Below, piece by piece: positions 8,625 through 18,011 of a DNA stretch of 64,000 nucleotides; the stretch's first letter is position 1; every line of letters starts with the position of its first letter. The stretch is taken from positions 5,890,001-5,954,000 of the forward strand of contig NZ_RAPV01000001.1 of the NCBI RefSeq assembly GCF_003610295.1, given 5' to 3'. The translations under genes and the position numbers were made by a program. The DNA is from Paraburkholderia sp. BL23I1N1. Its GTDB lineage: Bacteria > Pseudomonadota > Gammaproteobacteria > Burkholderiales > Burkholderiaceae. The notes beneath the pieces were generated by a model. That model ran no database searches. It was given only the letters and a program-made list of their open reading frames with translations, and had not been told where the DNA came from.

Positions 8625-9157
8625 GATGATCTCCCAGAGCTCGAGTGATGGGACCTCGATCCGACCGCTTTCTTTTTGACGCTTCTCGGGGCGCTTATCG
8701 AACCTGACTCGACCCCGACAGACCCCGACGCGCTTTCAGGAAATCCTCACACGCCGTTACGTCGCCGTCCATCGGGTGTCGCGCGCATATCTCAAAACGT
8801 TGCGAAATCTCCACTGCGTGCAGCAGCCCCTTCTTTCGCGGCGCTTATTCAGGTAAACGGCGGCGCGCCAGCCAGACTTAAGCCGGCGGCCGCATGGGCC
8901 GCCCCGCTCTACCCATCTCGTAGCAGCTTTGTTATCGAAAGAAATATAATCGAAAGCTTTTGCGGCGCTGCAGCGGAACTCGGCGCCGTCAAACGGGTCA
9001 TTTTTACTGGCCTCTGCAACCGAGCCTCGCATGGCCGGTTCAAGCGGCGACACAGGTCGCCCCGCCGCAACACCCATCCAATTTTATAAAGCTTTGTGAG
9101 ACGCCTGCCGCGCTGGACTAGCGCGCCGTCGCACAGGGCTGCTTTTGGCGCCACACA
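8625..9157. other. Divergent promoter region between porin and OpgC-family genes
   Basis: This 533 bp stretch has no convincing gene; short readings in it have no family resemblance. It must carry the promoters of the porin (minus) and the OpgC-family gene (plus). An AT-rich patch at 8930-8960 contains a direct repeat ATCGAAAG at 8934-8941 and 8949-8956, with a TATAAT-like sequence between the two copies. Confidence 0.5.
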
Positions 9158-10267
9158 ATGCAAAAATCGCAATCCCGCTTGATTGAGCTCGATTTTTTTC
9201 GCGGGCTGGTTCTCCTGATCATCGTCGTCGATCACATCGGCGGCAGCATTCTGTCGCGCGTCACGCTTCATGCGTATGCGCTGTGCGACGCGGCCGAGGT
9301 CTTCGTGTTCCTCGGCGGCTTCGCCACCGCCACGGCCTATGCGGCGCTCGCCGAACGGCGTAACGAGGCGACCGCGCGCAGCCGCTTCCTGCGGCGCTCG
9401 CTCGAGATCTATCGCGCGTTCCTCATCACAGCCGGCTTGATGCTGCTGGTCAGCGCAGTGCTGAGCGCGTTCAGTATCGACGGTCCGAATCTGGCCACCA
9501 CCGATCTCGACGATCTGATGGACGCCCCTGTGTCCGCCCTGCGCGACATCCTCCTGTTCCGCCGTCAGCCGTATCTCGCTTCCGTGCTGCCGATGTACGC
9601 GTTCTTCGCGCTGCTGGTACCGATGATCCTGCCGCTCGCGCGCAGCAAGCCGTGGCTGCTGCTGGCCGGCAGCGTCGCGCTGTGGGCGGGCGCACCGGCT
9701 ATCGACGCCTACCTGCCCGCCGCGCCGGACATGCACTGGGATTTCAACCCGTTCGCCTGGCAATTGCTGTTCGTGCTCGGCGTGCTGGCACGTTGCCAGC
9801 CGGTTTATCAGCGGATCAGCGCGCACCGTCTCGGCTGGCTGGTCAGCGCGCTGGCGCTCGCCGTGGTCGCCGCCGCGGCCTACTACAAGCTGTTTATCGA
9901 ACGCGAGCCGCTCGACGGCAGCTTCAAGCAAAACCTCTCCTACCTGCGCGCAGTCAATTTTCTGGCAATTGCCTGGCTCGTCGCGAACCTGATCGAGCTC
10001 GGCTGGGCAAGAAAGCTCGCTCAATGGATGCCGTGGGTCGGCATGATCGGCCGCAAAGGGTTGCTGTGCTTTATCGCGGGCGCCGTGATTTCGCTGGTCG
10101 TCGATTCGGTGCTGTATGCCGCGACTGACGGCTATCTGAACTATCCCCTCGGGCTGGTGGCGGATGCATGTGCGGTGGGCGCATTGTTCGCCGTCGCCAA
10201 GGCATCCGAGCCGCTCAAACGCTTCACCGCGTACGTCTGGAGCTTGCGTCTCAGGACATCGCCTTGA
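9158..10267 (+). CDS. OpgC-family integral membrane acyltransferase-like protein
   Basis: This 369-residue protein has about ten hydrophobic segments and starts with RLIELDFFRGLVLLIIVVDH, the conserved opening of OpgC-domain proteins. OpgC succinylates osmoregulated periplasmic glucans in E. coli, and related proteins act on other periplasmic or surface glycans. The conserved early motif DFFRG/DH and the following LGGFATATAYA segment support the family assignment. No glucan synthesis genes lie nearby, so the substrate is open. It may be co-transcribed with the secreted esterase, which starts about 100 bp downstream. Confidence 0.85.
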   Translation: MQKSQSRLIELDFFRGLVLLIIVVDHIGGSILSRVTLHAYALCDAAEVFVFLGGFATATAYAALAERRNEATARSRFLRRSLEIYRAFLITAGLMLLVSAVLSAFSIDGPNLATTDLDDLMDAPVSALRDILLFRRQPYLASVLPMYAFFALLVPMILPLARSKPWLLLAGSVALWAGAPAIDAYLPAAPDMHWDFNPFAWQLLFVLGVLARCQPVYQRISAHRLGWLVSALALAVVAAAAYYKLFIEREPLDGSFKQNLSYLRAVNFLAIAWLVANLIELGWARKLAQWMPWVGMIGRKGLLCFIAGAVISLVVDSVLYAATDGYLNYPLGLVADACAVGALFAVAKASEPLKRFTAYVWSLRLRTSP

Positions 10268-10363
10268 GCGGGCAGCGTGCCGCTTGCCACTTAACGATTT
10301 CCACTGCCGATACTGATAGCATGACGACCGCGCCCGACCTGCGCGGCGGCCTCTTACTCTGAC

Positions 10364-11224
10364 ATGCGTCTATTCCTACATTCCGCACTCTTCGCGCTGT
10401 GCGCCGCTGTCGGCGCGCTGGCGAACGCCAGCACCGTCATCAGCCGAAGTTTCCATTCCGAAGCGCTCGGCCGGGATTGGGCCTACACGATCTATCTGCC
10501 CACCGGCTACCGCCACGACGCCGCGCGCATTCCGGTGCTTTACCTCCTGCACGGCAACAACGGCGACGCCAACGACTGGCTCACGCAGGGCCACCTGCAG
10601 ACCACCGCCGACGCACTGATCGAACGCAAGGAGATGCCGCCGGTCGCGATCGTGATGCCGCAGGGCGGCACGGACTGGTACGTCGATCGCAAGGAGAAGA
10701 TGGAGACGGCGTTCTTCGACGATCTGCTGCCCGAGATCGAAACGCGCTACGCGGTCGCGACGCAGCGCAACGGTCGGATGATCGGCGGCGTTTCGATGGG
10801 CGGTTTCGGCGCGCTGCGCTACGCCATGACGCAACCCGCGTTCTTTTGCAGCGCGCTCCTGCTCAGTCCCGCGATCTATGCGAACGAGCCGCCGCTCGCT
10901 TCGGCGGCACGCCGCGTCGGCGTGTTCGGTGATCGGCAGTTCGATCCGCACGCCTGGCATGCGCTCAACTATCCGGCGCAATGGGAGCGGTACATGGGTC
11001 AGCCGTATCGCCTCTCAATCTTCATCGCCGCCGGCGACGACGACCTCGCGATCCAGGCCGATGCATCATCGCTTTACACGCATCTTCGGCTGGCGGAAAA
11101 TCCCGCGGCGCTGCGCATCATCGACGGTGGTCACACCTGGGATGTCTGGAGCGCGCTGCTGCCGGCAGCGCTGAAATATACGTTGGGCTGCGTCAAACAG
11201 CCGGCGCGCGATCAGGAAAAGTAA
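10364..11224 (+). CDS. Secreted alpha/beta-hydrolase esterase (esterase D/antigen 85-like)
   Basis: This 286-residue protein begins with a signal peptide (LFALCAAVGALANAS) and should act in the periplasm or outside the cell. YLLHGNNGD forms the oxyanion region, GVSMGGFGALRYA carries the nucleophilic serine, DDLAIQAD probably supplies the acid, and GGHTWDVW supplies the catalytic histidine. This order fits the putative esterase family that includes S-formylglutathione hydrolase and IroE-type enzymes. Its position after the OpgC-family gene could suggest a role in adding or removing acyl groups on an exported glycan, but that is inference. Confidence 0.85.
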   Translation: MRLFLHSALFALCAAVGALANASTVISRSFHSEALGRDWAYTIYLPTGYRHDAARIPVLYLLHGNNGDANDWLTQGHLQTTADALIERKEMPPVAIVMPQGGTDWYVDRKEKMETAFFDDLLPEIETRYAVATQRNGRMIGGVSMGGFGALRYAMTQPAFFCSALLLSPAIYANEPPLASAARRVGVFGDRQFDPHAWHALNYPAQWERYMGQPYRLSIFIAAGDDDLAIQADASSLYTHLRLAENPAALRIIDGGHTWDVWSALLPAALKYTLGCVKQPARDQEK

Positions 11225-11243
11225 CCTCGCTAGTCCCGCCCCC

Positions 11244-11271
11244 CGGCGAATCAGCAGTCCTGATTGCGCCG
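11244..11271. terminator. Probable bidirectional terminator hairpin between convergent genes
   Basis: CGGCGAATCAG (11244-11254) pairs with CTGATTGCGCCG (11260-11271) around a five-base loop with one bulged base. It sits between the convergent esterase and AI-2E-family genes. There is no strong U-tract on either strand, so termination efficiency is uncertain. Confidence 0.45.
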
Positions 11272-11286
11272 GCAAATTGCATGCAA

Positions 11287-12369
11287 CTATTGCACGAGGT
11301 CAGCCCACAGCACCACGAGCACGGTCATCAGCGCGGGCCCGATGAAGAGGCCGAGCAAACCAAACGTCTCCGCCCCGCCGAGAATGCCGAACAGCACCAG
11401 CAGGAAAGGCAATCGCGTCGAGTTGCCGATCAGCACCGGCCGCACGAAGTGTTCGGCGATGAACACCACGACTGAACCGAACACGGCAAGCCCGATCGCC
11501 CCGGCCACCGAGCCTTGCGAGAACAGCCACAAGGCCGCGAGGCCGAACGTGAGCGGCGCGCAGAACGGCAGCATCGCGGCGATCGCCGTGATGGACGCGA
11601 GCAGCGCGACATGCGGCAAACCGGTCACGAAATAGGCGACGCCCATCAACACGCCCTCGCCGAGCCCCACCACCACCAGCCCGGACACGGTGCCACGCAC
11701 TGCCGCGGCCATGCGCTCGAGCAACTGTGCGCCGTCATCGCCGAAACCGCGCCGCGCGCCTTTCATCAGCGAGCCGGACAGACGCGGCCCCGCTTGAAAG
11801 ATCACGAATAGCGTGATCAGCATGAAGGCGAACACCATCACGCCGTGCGCCGCGCGCGCGCCGAAATGGCGGCCGAGCGTCATCACCGTGGTGCTGTGCA
11901 GTCCCTTCATGGCCGCCGAGTCGCGCAGCGGCTGAGCGAGATTGGTCTGCCACCAGGCTGAAATCTGTTGCACGCCGAACGGCAAGCGCTCGATGATGGC
12001 CGGCATCGGAATACCGTTTTCCTGCGCGGCCTTGAACCACTCGCTCATGTCATGGGCTTCGCGCAGCGCCTGAGCAATGCCGATACCGACCGGCAGCACC
12101 ACCAGCAACGCAATGACGAGTGTCAGCACCGCGGCGATCAGCGTCGTGCGGCCCGTGCACCAGCGGATGCCCTCCATCTTTCTCAACAGCGGCCACAGGG
12201 CGATCGCAATGACGCCGGCCCAGGCCACGACCGCAATGAAATCGCGCACGACCCACAACGCCAGCAACACGAGTGCGATGTAGAGGACAAGCGATGCCGG
12301 TTTCTGCTTTTTCAGGCAAGCAGGCGGCACCGGGGATTCGGGCGGGACAATTGGGGGGCGTGAAGTCAT
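11287..12369 (-). CDS. AI-2E family transporter (PerM-like permease)
   Basis: This 360-residue membrane protein belongs to the PerM/AI-2E exporter family. It has about eight hydrophobic segments: an N-terminal pair (VLYIALVLLALWVVRDFIAV), a polar middle region, and a C-terminal block with GLGEGVLMGVAYFVTGLP and the family-typical PVLIGNSTRLPFLLVLFG. Members are known as autoinducer-2 exporters or cation/proton antiporters, and many have no known substrate. The start at 12369 gives the normal length; a longer reading adds 25 unlikely residues. It is convergent with the esterase. Confidence 0.88.
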   Translation of the reverse strand: MTSRPPIVPPESPVPPACLKKQKPASLVLYIALVLLALWVVRDFIAVVAWAGVIAIALWPLLRKMEGIRWCTGRTTLIAAVLTLVIALLVVLPVGIGIAQALREAHDMSEWFKAAQENGIPMPAIIERLPFGVQQISAWWQTNLAQPLRDSAAMKGLHSTTVMTLGRHFGARAAHGVMVFAFMLITLFVIFQAGPRLSGSLMKGARRGFGDDGAQLLERMAAAVRGTVSGLVVVGLGEGVLMGVAYFVTGLPHVALLASITAIAAMLPFCAPLTFGLAALWLFSQGSVAGAIGLAVFGSVVVFIAEHFVRPVLIGNSTRLPFLLVLFGILGGAETFGLLGLFIGPALMTVLVVLWADLVQ

Positions 12370-12711
12370 GAAGGCTCTTAAGGTCTTGTGGAAATGCGCG
12401 CGAGCCGTCCAGAAAAATGCAAACCCGCTACACTTGCATCGCACGGTCGCTCATCAATTACCACATCTTAAAGGAAGCGCCGCAGCCCTTTGCAGGCGGC
12501 ATTCTCGTCGCGCTGCGTACAACACTGCGTTGCAAAAATCCACGTTATCGCAAATTCATAACGCATACGACCCGCAAAGCCCCGCCGTTCCGGGCGAGCA
12601 CAAATGTCAAGTTTCATTGTTGCTATTTGAAGAACAGTGTTTCAACCGCGGCAGAATGGCTATCCGGCGCGCACGGGACTAAATTCGGCACACCACAATA
12701 CGGAGCCGACG
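12370..12711. other. Intergenic region with divergent promoters
   Basis: This 342 bp stretch lies between the divergent AI-2E transporter and DUF3331 genes. Overlapping short readings are not convincing proteins. It is more AT-rich than the genes on either side, as expected for promoters, and I see no clear operator or riboswitch. Confidence 0.45.
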
Positions 12712-12999
12712 ATGATGACCCTTGAGTCCATCCCCCTTGACGGTACCAATGGCGTGCGCATCGAAATTCTCGAACGCTCCGATACCACGCTGGTGATCCG
12801 CTGGGTCGAACCGGGGCGCTGTCATTATGGCGAGCAACGGTGGCGGCGGCGCTCGGCGCATACGTCGGGGACGTGCGCGGTTACGCGGCGCAAGATCCGC
12901 CGCGGCGATGCGGTGTTCAAGCCCGCTGAACGGCCGGCACCTTCGAATGCTTCCGCGATGATCTGTGCCGAGGTGTTCGGCGAACTGGTTGAAGCCTGA
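12712..12999 (+). CDS. DUF3331 domain-containing protein (short copy)
   Basis: This 95-residue protein matches the DUF3331 family, which as I recall is found mainly in Burkholderia and relatives and has no known function. The conserved core reads VIRWVEPGRCHYGEQRW, then a cysteine (SGTCAVTRR), then the signature IRRGDAVFKP and SNASAMICAE. The same core occurs in the protein at 15836-16312, so the two are paralogues. The ATG at 12712 has CGGAG just upstream; the next ATG at 12715 is nearly equivalent. The conserved cysteines could bind metal, but this is not established. Confidence 0.75.
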   Translation: MMTLESIPLDGTNGVRIEILERSDTTLVIRWVEPGRCHYGEQRWRRRSAHTSGTCAVTRRKIRRGDAVFKPAERPAPSNASAMICAEVFGELVEA

Positions 13000-13232
13000 C
13001 GTTTTTTGCCTCGACGGCACGTTGTTGCTATCACGCGGTTACGGCGCCTGCCGCCGTGAGCCTCTCCACAGCCCTGCCCCCAAAAGCCCGATTGCGGCCC
13101 TTCGCCACGTGCGTTAAGGTGTTCCACGTTGCGCCAGGTCACCACGCCTGCCAGACGCGCACCGTTAAATGAATGCCCCGCACCCATTCGAATGCGCCGC
13201 AGCCCGTCTCGCGGCAAACGAGAGGCGACACC

Positions 13233-15812
13233 ATGGCAGAAGACACTTCCGAAACCCGCGCCGCAGCGGTTCCTCCCGTCCAGATCGTTGCACCGCAACA
13301 ATTCTCTCTGGACGTCCTGCTCGAGAAATACGCGAAAGGCGACGAACAATCGGCCGACGACGTGTTCAAACGCGTCGCCCGCGGCGTCGCTCAGGCGGAA
13401 CCGGAAGCCTTGCGCGAGTCGGTGGAAGCCCTCTTTGTCGACAACCTGCGGCACGGCGCGCTGGGCGCCGGGCGCATCATGAGCGCGGCCGGCACGGGCA
13501 TCGCCGCCACGCTGATCAATTGCTTCGTGCAGCCGGTCGGCGACGCGATTCAAGGCGTCGACGAACAAGGCCTGCCCGGCATTTACGTTGCGCTGCTGCA
13601 GGCCGCCGAAACGATGCGACGCGGCGGTGGCGTCGGCTACAACTTCTCCGCGATCCGGCCCAAGGGGGCCCGCGTTCACACCACCAGTTCGTCGGCGTCC
13701 GGACCGTGCAGTTATATGGACGTATTCGACGCCTCATGCCGGACCGTCGAAAGTGCGGGCTCGCGGCGTGGCGCGCAAATGGCCGTGCTCGATTGCAATC
13801 ACCCCGATCTGATCGAGTTCATCGAAGCGAAACATTCGAAAGGCCGCTGGAACAATTTCAACGTGTCGGTGGGCGTCACCGACGAATTCATGCGCACGGT
13901 CGAAGAAGATCAGCCCTGGCCGCTCGTGCACCGCGCCGAGCCGTCACCGGCGCTGCGCGCGGCAGGCGACGTGCGGCAGCGCGAAGACGGCCTGTGGGTC
14001 TACAGCGAACGGCCCGCACGCGAGATCTGGGATCGCATCATGCGCTCCACTTACGACGTCGCCGAGCCCGGCATCGTGTTCATCTCGCGCATGAACGAGG
14101 ACAACAATCTACGCGCCGTCGAAACCATCCGCGCCACCAATCCGTGCGGCGAACAACCGCTGCCGGCCTACGGCTGCTGCAACCTCGGACCGCTGAACCT
14201 CACGCGTTTCGTGCTCGATCCGTTCGCGCAGATGAAAGGCCGCAAGCCTTCGTTCGACTGGGACGGTCTCGCCAAACGCACCCGCATCCAGGTGCGTTTT
14301 CTCGACGACGTGCTCGACGTCACGCTATGGCCGCTGCAGCAGCAATATGACGAGTCGCGCGCCAAGCGGCGCATCGGCGTAGGCTTCACCGGCCTCGGCG
14401 ATACGCTCGTGATGCTCGGCCTGCGCTACAACTCGCAGGAAGGCCGCGACTTCGCGGTACGCATTGCCCAGCTGATGCGCGACGAAGCCTATCGGGCGTC
14501 GGTGGAACTGGCGCGCGAGCGCGGCGCGTTCGAATTGTTCGACGCCGCGCGTTATCTGGAAGCCGGCACCTTCGCCTCGCGCCTGCCCGACGACATCAAG
14601 GATGCGATCCGCGAGGACGGCATCCGCAACAGTCATTTGCTGTCGATCGCGCCGACCGGCACCGTCAGCCTCGCGTTCGCCGACAACGCCTCGAACGGCA
14701 TCGAGCCGGCCTTCTCGTGGACCTACACGCGCATGAAGGTGATGGCCGACGGCGGCCGCGAATCGTTCGATGTCGAAGACTACGCGTATCGTCTTTATCG
14801 CGAGCTCGGCGGCGATGTGAGCAAGCTGCCGGACTACTTCGTCAGCGCACTCGAGATGTCGGCGCGCGACCACCTCGACATGATGGCCGCCGTGCAGCCG
14901 TACGTGGACACGTCGATCTCGAAGACCGTGAACGTGCCGGCGGACTATCCGTTCGAAGCGTTCGAAAGCCTCTACTTCGACGCGTGGAAGAACGGTCTCA
15001 AGGGTCTCGCCACGTACCGCCCGAATGAAACGCTGGGCGCGGTGCTGAGCGTGAGCCCGCCGCAAGCCGAGGACACGCTGGCCGAGACCGGTCAGGACCC
15101 TTTGCGGATCGCAATCGATCATCGGCCCAAGGGCGAGTTGCCGGCGATCATCGAAAAAGTCGAGTACCTGACGCAAGCCGGCAAGAAGTCGCTTTACGTG
15201 GCGGCGTCGTTTATCGAAGTGACGGGACGGCTCGGCGGCGAAGACGTCACGATCGAGCGCCCTATCGAGTTCTTTATTCCGACCGGTCAACGCGACGAAT
15301 CGCAGCAATGGATCACGGCGACGATGCGTTCGCTGTCGCTCGCGGCACGCGGCGGTTTTGTCGCGCGCAACTTGCAGGATATGCGCAAGGTGTCGTGGGA
15401 CCGCGGGCAAGTGCGGCTCGGCGAAGTGCAGCGTCTCGACGGTTATCGCACGCCACGCTGGCACGATTCCGAAGTGGCGGCGCTGGCCTTTGCGATCCAG
15501 CAAATTCTGCACCGGCGCGGTTTTCTCGACGCGGAAGGCAACCAGGTGCCCTCGCGCATGCTGGCGCGATTGCCGCGCGGGCAGATGAAGGCCGAGACGG
15601 CGTTGTCGGCGGATTTCGGTATCCGTCCAAATCCTGGTGACGCTGGTGACGCTCGCGAGGCTGGCGAAGCAGCGTTGATGCAAGCCGGCGGTGCGCAAGG
15701 CTTGCATACGATGCTTGGACGCAAATGCGGCTCGTGCGGCGCGAACGCGGTGATCCGCAAGGATGGCTGCGATTTTTGCACGGCGTGTGGCGAAGTGGGT
15801 GCGTGCGGGTAG
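13233..15812 (+). CDS. nrdJ: Adenosylcobalamin-dependent ribonucleoside-diphosphate reductase (class II)
   Basis: This 859-residue enzyme makes deoxyribonucleotides with a radical generated from coenzyme B12, and so works with or without oxygen. The barrel contains GGGVGYNFSAIRP, the active-site region NPCGEQPLPAYGCCNLG, and APTGTVSLAFADNASNGIEP. The C-terminus has a zinc-ribbon-like tail (CGSCGANAVIRKDGC then CTACGEVGACG) that delivers reducing equivalents. Length and domain order fit NrdJ of betaproteobacteria. I chose the ATG at 13233; an in-frame ATG at 13173 adds 20 residues of poor family likeness. It lies between two DUF3331 genes. Confidence 0.95.
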   Translation: MAEDTSETRAAAVPPVQIVAPQQFSLDVLLEKYAKGDEQSADDVFKRVARGVAQAEPEALRESVEALFVDNLRHGALGAGRIMSAAGTGIAATLINCFVQPVGDAIQGVDEQGLPGIYVALLQAAETMRRGGGVGYNFSAIRPKGARVHTTSSSASGPCSYMDVFDASCRTVESAGSRRGAQMAVLDCNHPDLIEFIEAKHSKGRWNNFNVSVGVTDEFMRTVEEDQPWPLVHRAEPSPALRAAGDVRQREDGLWVYSERPAREIWDRIMRSTYDVAEPGIVFISRMNEDNNLRAVETIRATNPCGEQPLPAYGCCNLGPLNLTRFVLDPFAQMKGRKPSFDWDGLAKRTRIQVRFLDDVLDVTLWPLQQQYDESRAKRRIGVGFTGLGDTLVMLGLRYNSQEGRDFAVRIAQLMRDEAYRASVELARERGAFELFDAARYLEAGTFASRLPDDIKDAIREDGIRNSHLLSIAPTGTVSLAFADNASNGIEPAFSWTYTRMKVMADGGRESFDVEDYAYRLYRELGGDVSKLPDYFVSALEMSARDHLDMMAAVQPYVDTSISKTVNVPADYPFEAFESLYFDAWKNGLKGLATYRPNETLGAVLSVSPPQAEDTLAETGQDPLRIAIDHRPKGELPAIIEKVEYLTQAGKKSLYVAASFIEVTGRLGGEDVTIERPIEFFIPTGQRDESQQWITATMRSLSLAARGGFVARNLQDMRKVSWDRGQVRLGEVQRLDGYRTPRWHDSEVAALAFAIQQILHRRGFLDAEGNQVPSRMLARLPRGQMKAETALSADFGIRPNPGDAGDAREAGEAALMQAGGAQGLHTMLGRKCGSCGANAVIRKDGCDFCTACGEVGACG

Positions 15813-15835
15813 GCAAGCCTGATGAAGACCTGTCG

Positions 15836-16312
15836 CTAATCGCCATGCACAGCCATAGAGGGCATTCCTGCAACCACAGAAGCCAGAATCATCGCGGCGG
15901 CGTTGGCGGGTGCCGCGCTACGCACCCTCGGTTTATAGACGAAATCACCGCGGCGGATGACCGCCCCGCTCAACCCGCAACGCCCTTTTACCCGGGCGCG
16001 GCAGAAGATCCAGACCTGGTCGGCGTAGCAGCCGCGCGTAGCGTCTCGCCAGAGCACGGCGACAGAGGCCTCAGACAGGCGCTCGGTCACTTCTATCAGC
16101 ACGTGCCGCGACGGCGCATAGGGTTCTTTGCCGCGCGCCGGCGGTACCAGGTACGCTTCACCCTGACCTTCTTTATCCGAGGTCATAAGCGTATTGATCA
16201 CGTGACTCCACACGAGTGCGCGACTAGCGTCCGTCATCGGATCCAGAAAATGCTGACGGATGCCGTTCGCCCGGAGCGTGTGGTGCGTCACTGCAATCGA
16301 TTCTGCGCCCAT
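15836..16312 (-). CDS. DUF3331 domain-containing protein (long copy)
   Basis: This 158-residue protein carries the DUF3331 core in its C-terminal half: VAVLWRDATRGCYADQVW, a cysteine in GRCGLSG, then IRRGDFVYKP and ANAAAMILAS. The N-terminal half (residues 1-70) includes ALVWSHVINTLM and is absent from the shorter paralogue at 12712-12999. It lies tail to tail with nrdJ, 23 bp away. Function is unknown. The two cysteines and the RGD-x-V-x-KP motif are the clearest shared features of the two copies. Confidence 0.78.
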   Translation of the reverse strand: MGAESIAVTHHTLRANGIRQHFLDPMTDASRALVWSHVINTLMTSDKEGQGEAYLVPPARGKEPYAPSRHVLIEVTERLSEASVAVLWRDATRGCYADQVWIFCRARVKGRCGLSGAVIRRGDFVYKPRVRSAAPANAAAMILASVVAGMPSMAVHGD

Positions 16313-16354
16313 TTGTCGTTCCTCAGAGTGATGAAGGAAAAGGCCTAGCCGATG

Positions 16355-17347
16355 TCATTGACCGGGCGCGGCTTCGTAATTGATCGGCACCCAGTCATAG
16401 GTATTGCCGTTTCTTCTGATATGCCCCAAGCCCGGAAAGGCAATATGCGCGGCGCCGATCAGATAGCGTCTGTCCGCAGCCAGCTTGAGCGCGTAGCGAC
16501 GCGAGCGCTGTGCCTCGCCCATGTCGGTGTCGTATTCCACTGAAGCCGCCGGGTTCTGCAACTGGATCGACGCGACATGGACGATATCGCCCCAGACCAG
16601 CAGATGTTTCGAATCGCTCTCCACGAGATACGCGGTATGACCCGGCGTATGACCCGGTACTGCGACGGCCCGGATACCCGGATCGAGCTCCACATCGCCA
16701 CTGAAGGGTTTGAACCGCCCGGCCGCGACATAAGGCGCAACGGAGGCGATCGCGGCGTCGAAGAACGTGCTGAGGAAGGCAGGCGCCTGTGACTTGTGGG
16801 CCGGATTCAGCCAGTAGTCGGCTTCTGCCTGGCTGGTCCGCACGACAGCGTTCGGAAACGTCATCGCGCCGTTCGAAACGATGCCGCCGACATGGTCCTT
16901 GTGCAGATGCGTCAGCAACACTTCGTCAACCTGTCCGGGTTGATAGCCCGCTGCGCGCAAGTTCGCGAGCAGCTTGCCGCAACAGTCGCCATAGAGCACA
17001 CCTGCGCCGGTATCGACGAGGATCAGTTTGGAACCCGTATTGATCAAAAAGGCGTTGATCGAACCTTGAACGGGCGCTTGCAGAAAATCATGCTCCAGGT
17101 CGCGCGCGATTTCCGCTTTGGGCACGCCCTCCATCACGGTATCGATCGGAAACGGATGCGTGCCGTCAAGCAGAGCGGTCACTTCGAAGCCGCCCAGCAT
17201 GATCCGATAAAAACCCGGCCCCTGCGTTTTGACCTGCGGTGCGGCAGCAAGCGCCGCGTTGAACCACGCTCCCGAGACGATGCTTGCGACAACTACACAC
17301 CATGCGCCAATATGCATTGCCCATTTGCGTTGAATCCGTATCGTCAT
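16355..17347 (-). CDS. Secreted MBL-fold metallo-hydrolase
   Basis: This 330-residue metallo-beta-lactamase-fold enzyme has the zinc-binding THLHKDHVGG motif near the middle, then PGHTPGH with the third-site histidine, GDIVH with the bridging aspartate, and AAHIAFPGLGH as the last metal ligand region. The N-terminus has a signal peptide-like segment ending AALAAAP, so it is exported. This subgroup includes quorum-quenching lactonase-like and teichoic-acid-like hydrolases; the substrate is not clear. The ATG at 17347 follows AGAGGAAG at good spacing, so the longer reading to 17449 is not favoured. It is a single gene. Confidence 0.87.
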   Translation of the reverse strand: MTIRIQRKWAMHIGAWCVVVASIVSGAWFNAALAAAPQVKTQGPGFYRIMLGGFEVTALLDGTHPFPIDTVMEGVPKAEIARDLEHDFLQAPVQGSINAFLINTGSKLILVDTGAGVLYGDCCGKLLANLRAAGYQPGQVDEVLLTHLHKDHVGGIVSNGAMTFPNAVVRTSQAEADYWLNPAHKSQAPAFLSTFFDAAIASVAPYVAAGRFKPFSGDVELDPGIRAVAVPGHTPGHTAYLVESDSKHLLVWGDIVHVASIQLQNPAASVEYDTDMGEAQRSRRYALKLAADRRYLIGAAHIAFPGLGHIRRNGNTYDWVPINYEAAPGQ

Positions 17348-17473
17348 TTCTTCCTCTGTACTCGCCATAGCTATGTGAAGAAGCATAACGACCACCCATT
17401 TGATACAGATGCAAAATTTTCTTAATCGTCCTGAGCCGAAGTTGGCCACCGATGCTTCCGATGGCCCTCATCC

Positions 17474-17830
17474 TTACTGACCGCCGTCTTCCGCAACGAT
17501 CAGGCGGTTGTCAACCGCAACCACTTTCGGCACGCGTTTGGCGGCATCGCCCGCTACCTGAATCTGCGCTTCATCAACCACCGTCCCCACTAGCGAAACC
17601 TTGCCGCCCCTGGCGAACACGGAAATCCTGGTGGCGTCCAAACCTTTGGTCGAATACAGCGCGTGACGAACCGCCTTCGACAGTTGCAGGTTCTGCGAAC
17701 GCAACGCCGCTTTCGTCGTGGCTGCCGCCGGTTGCGATGCCGCGGTGTCGCTTACGGTTTGTGCGATGGATGGAATGGAAATAAGCGCGGCGGTGACGCT
17801 GCACGCCGCGACGATGACGCAGATTCGCAT
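17474..17830 (-). CDS. Periplasmic BON-domain protein (OsmY-like)
   Basis: This 118-residue protein has a signal peptide ending SIAQT and one BON domain, seen as LSKAVRHALYSTKGLDATRI, VFARGGKVSLVGTVVDEAQI and the closing VPKVVAVDNRLIV. BON domains bind phospholipid and appear in envelope stress proteins such as OsmY. Single-domain versions of this length are common in Burkholderia. No partner gene is evident beside it. Confidence 0.85.
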   Translation of the reverse strand: MRICVIVAACSVTAALISIPSIAQTVSDTAASQPAAATTKAALRSQNLQLSKAVRHALYSTKGLDATRISVFARGGKVSLVGTVVDEAQIQVAGDAAKRVPKVVAVDNRLIVAEDGGQ

Positions 17831-18011
17831 GATGAATTCCTGTGGATCCGATTAAATTGAAAGCGACCACGAAGGTCATGTCGGCACAGGCAAGCATGCT
17901 TCCCATGCGACGATTTCATCTTATCCACGTTGACTGTTCTGAGCCGCTTAAACCTTATTAATGCTCGTTAAGCGTCCACCCGTTCTTCTTCAGAAGCAGC
18001 ACGCCGCGGCG

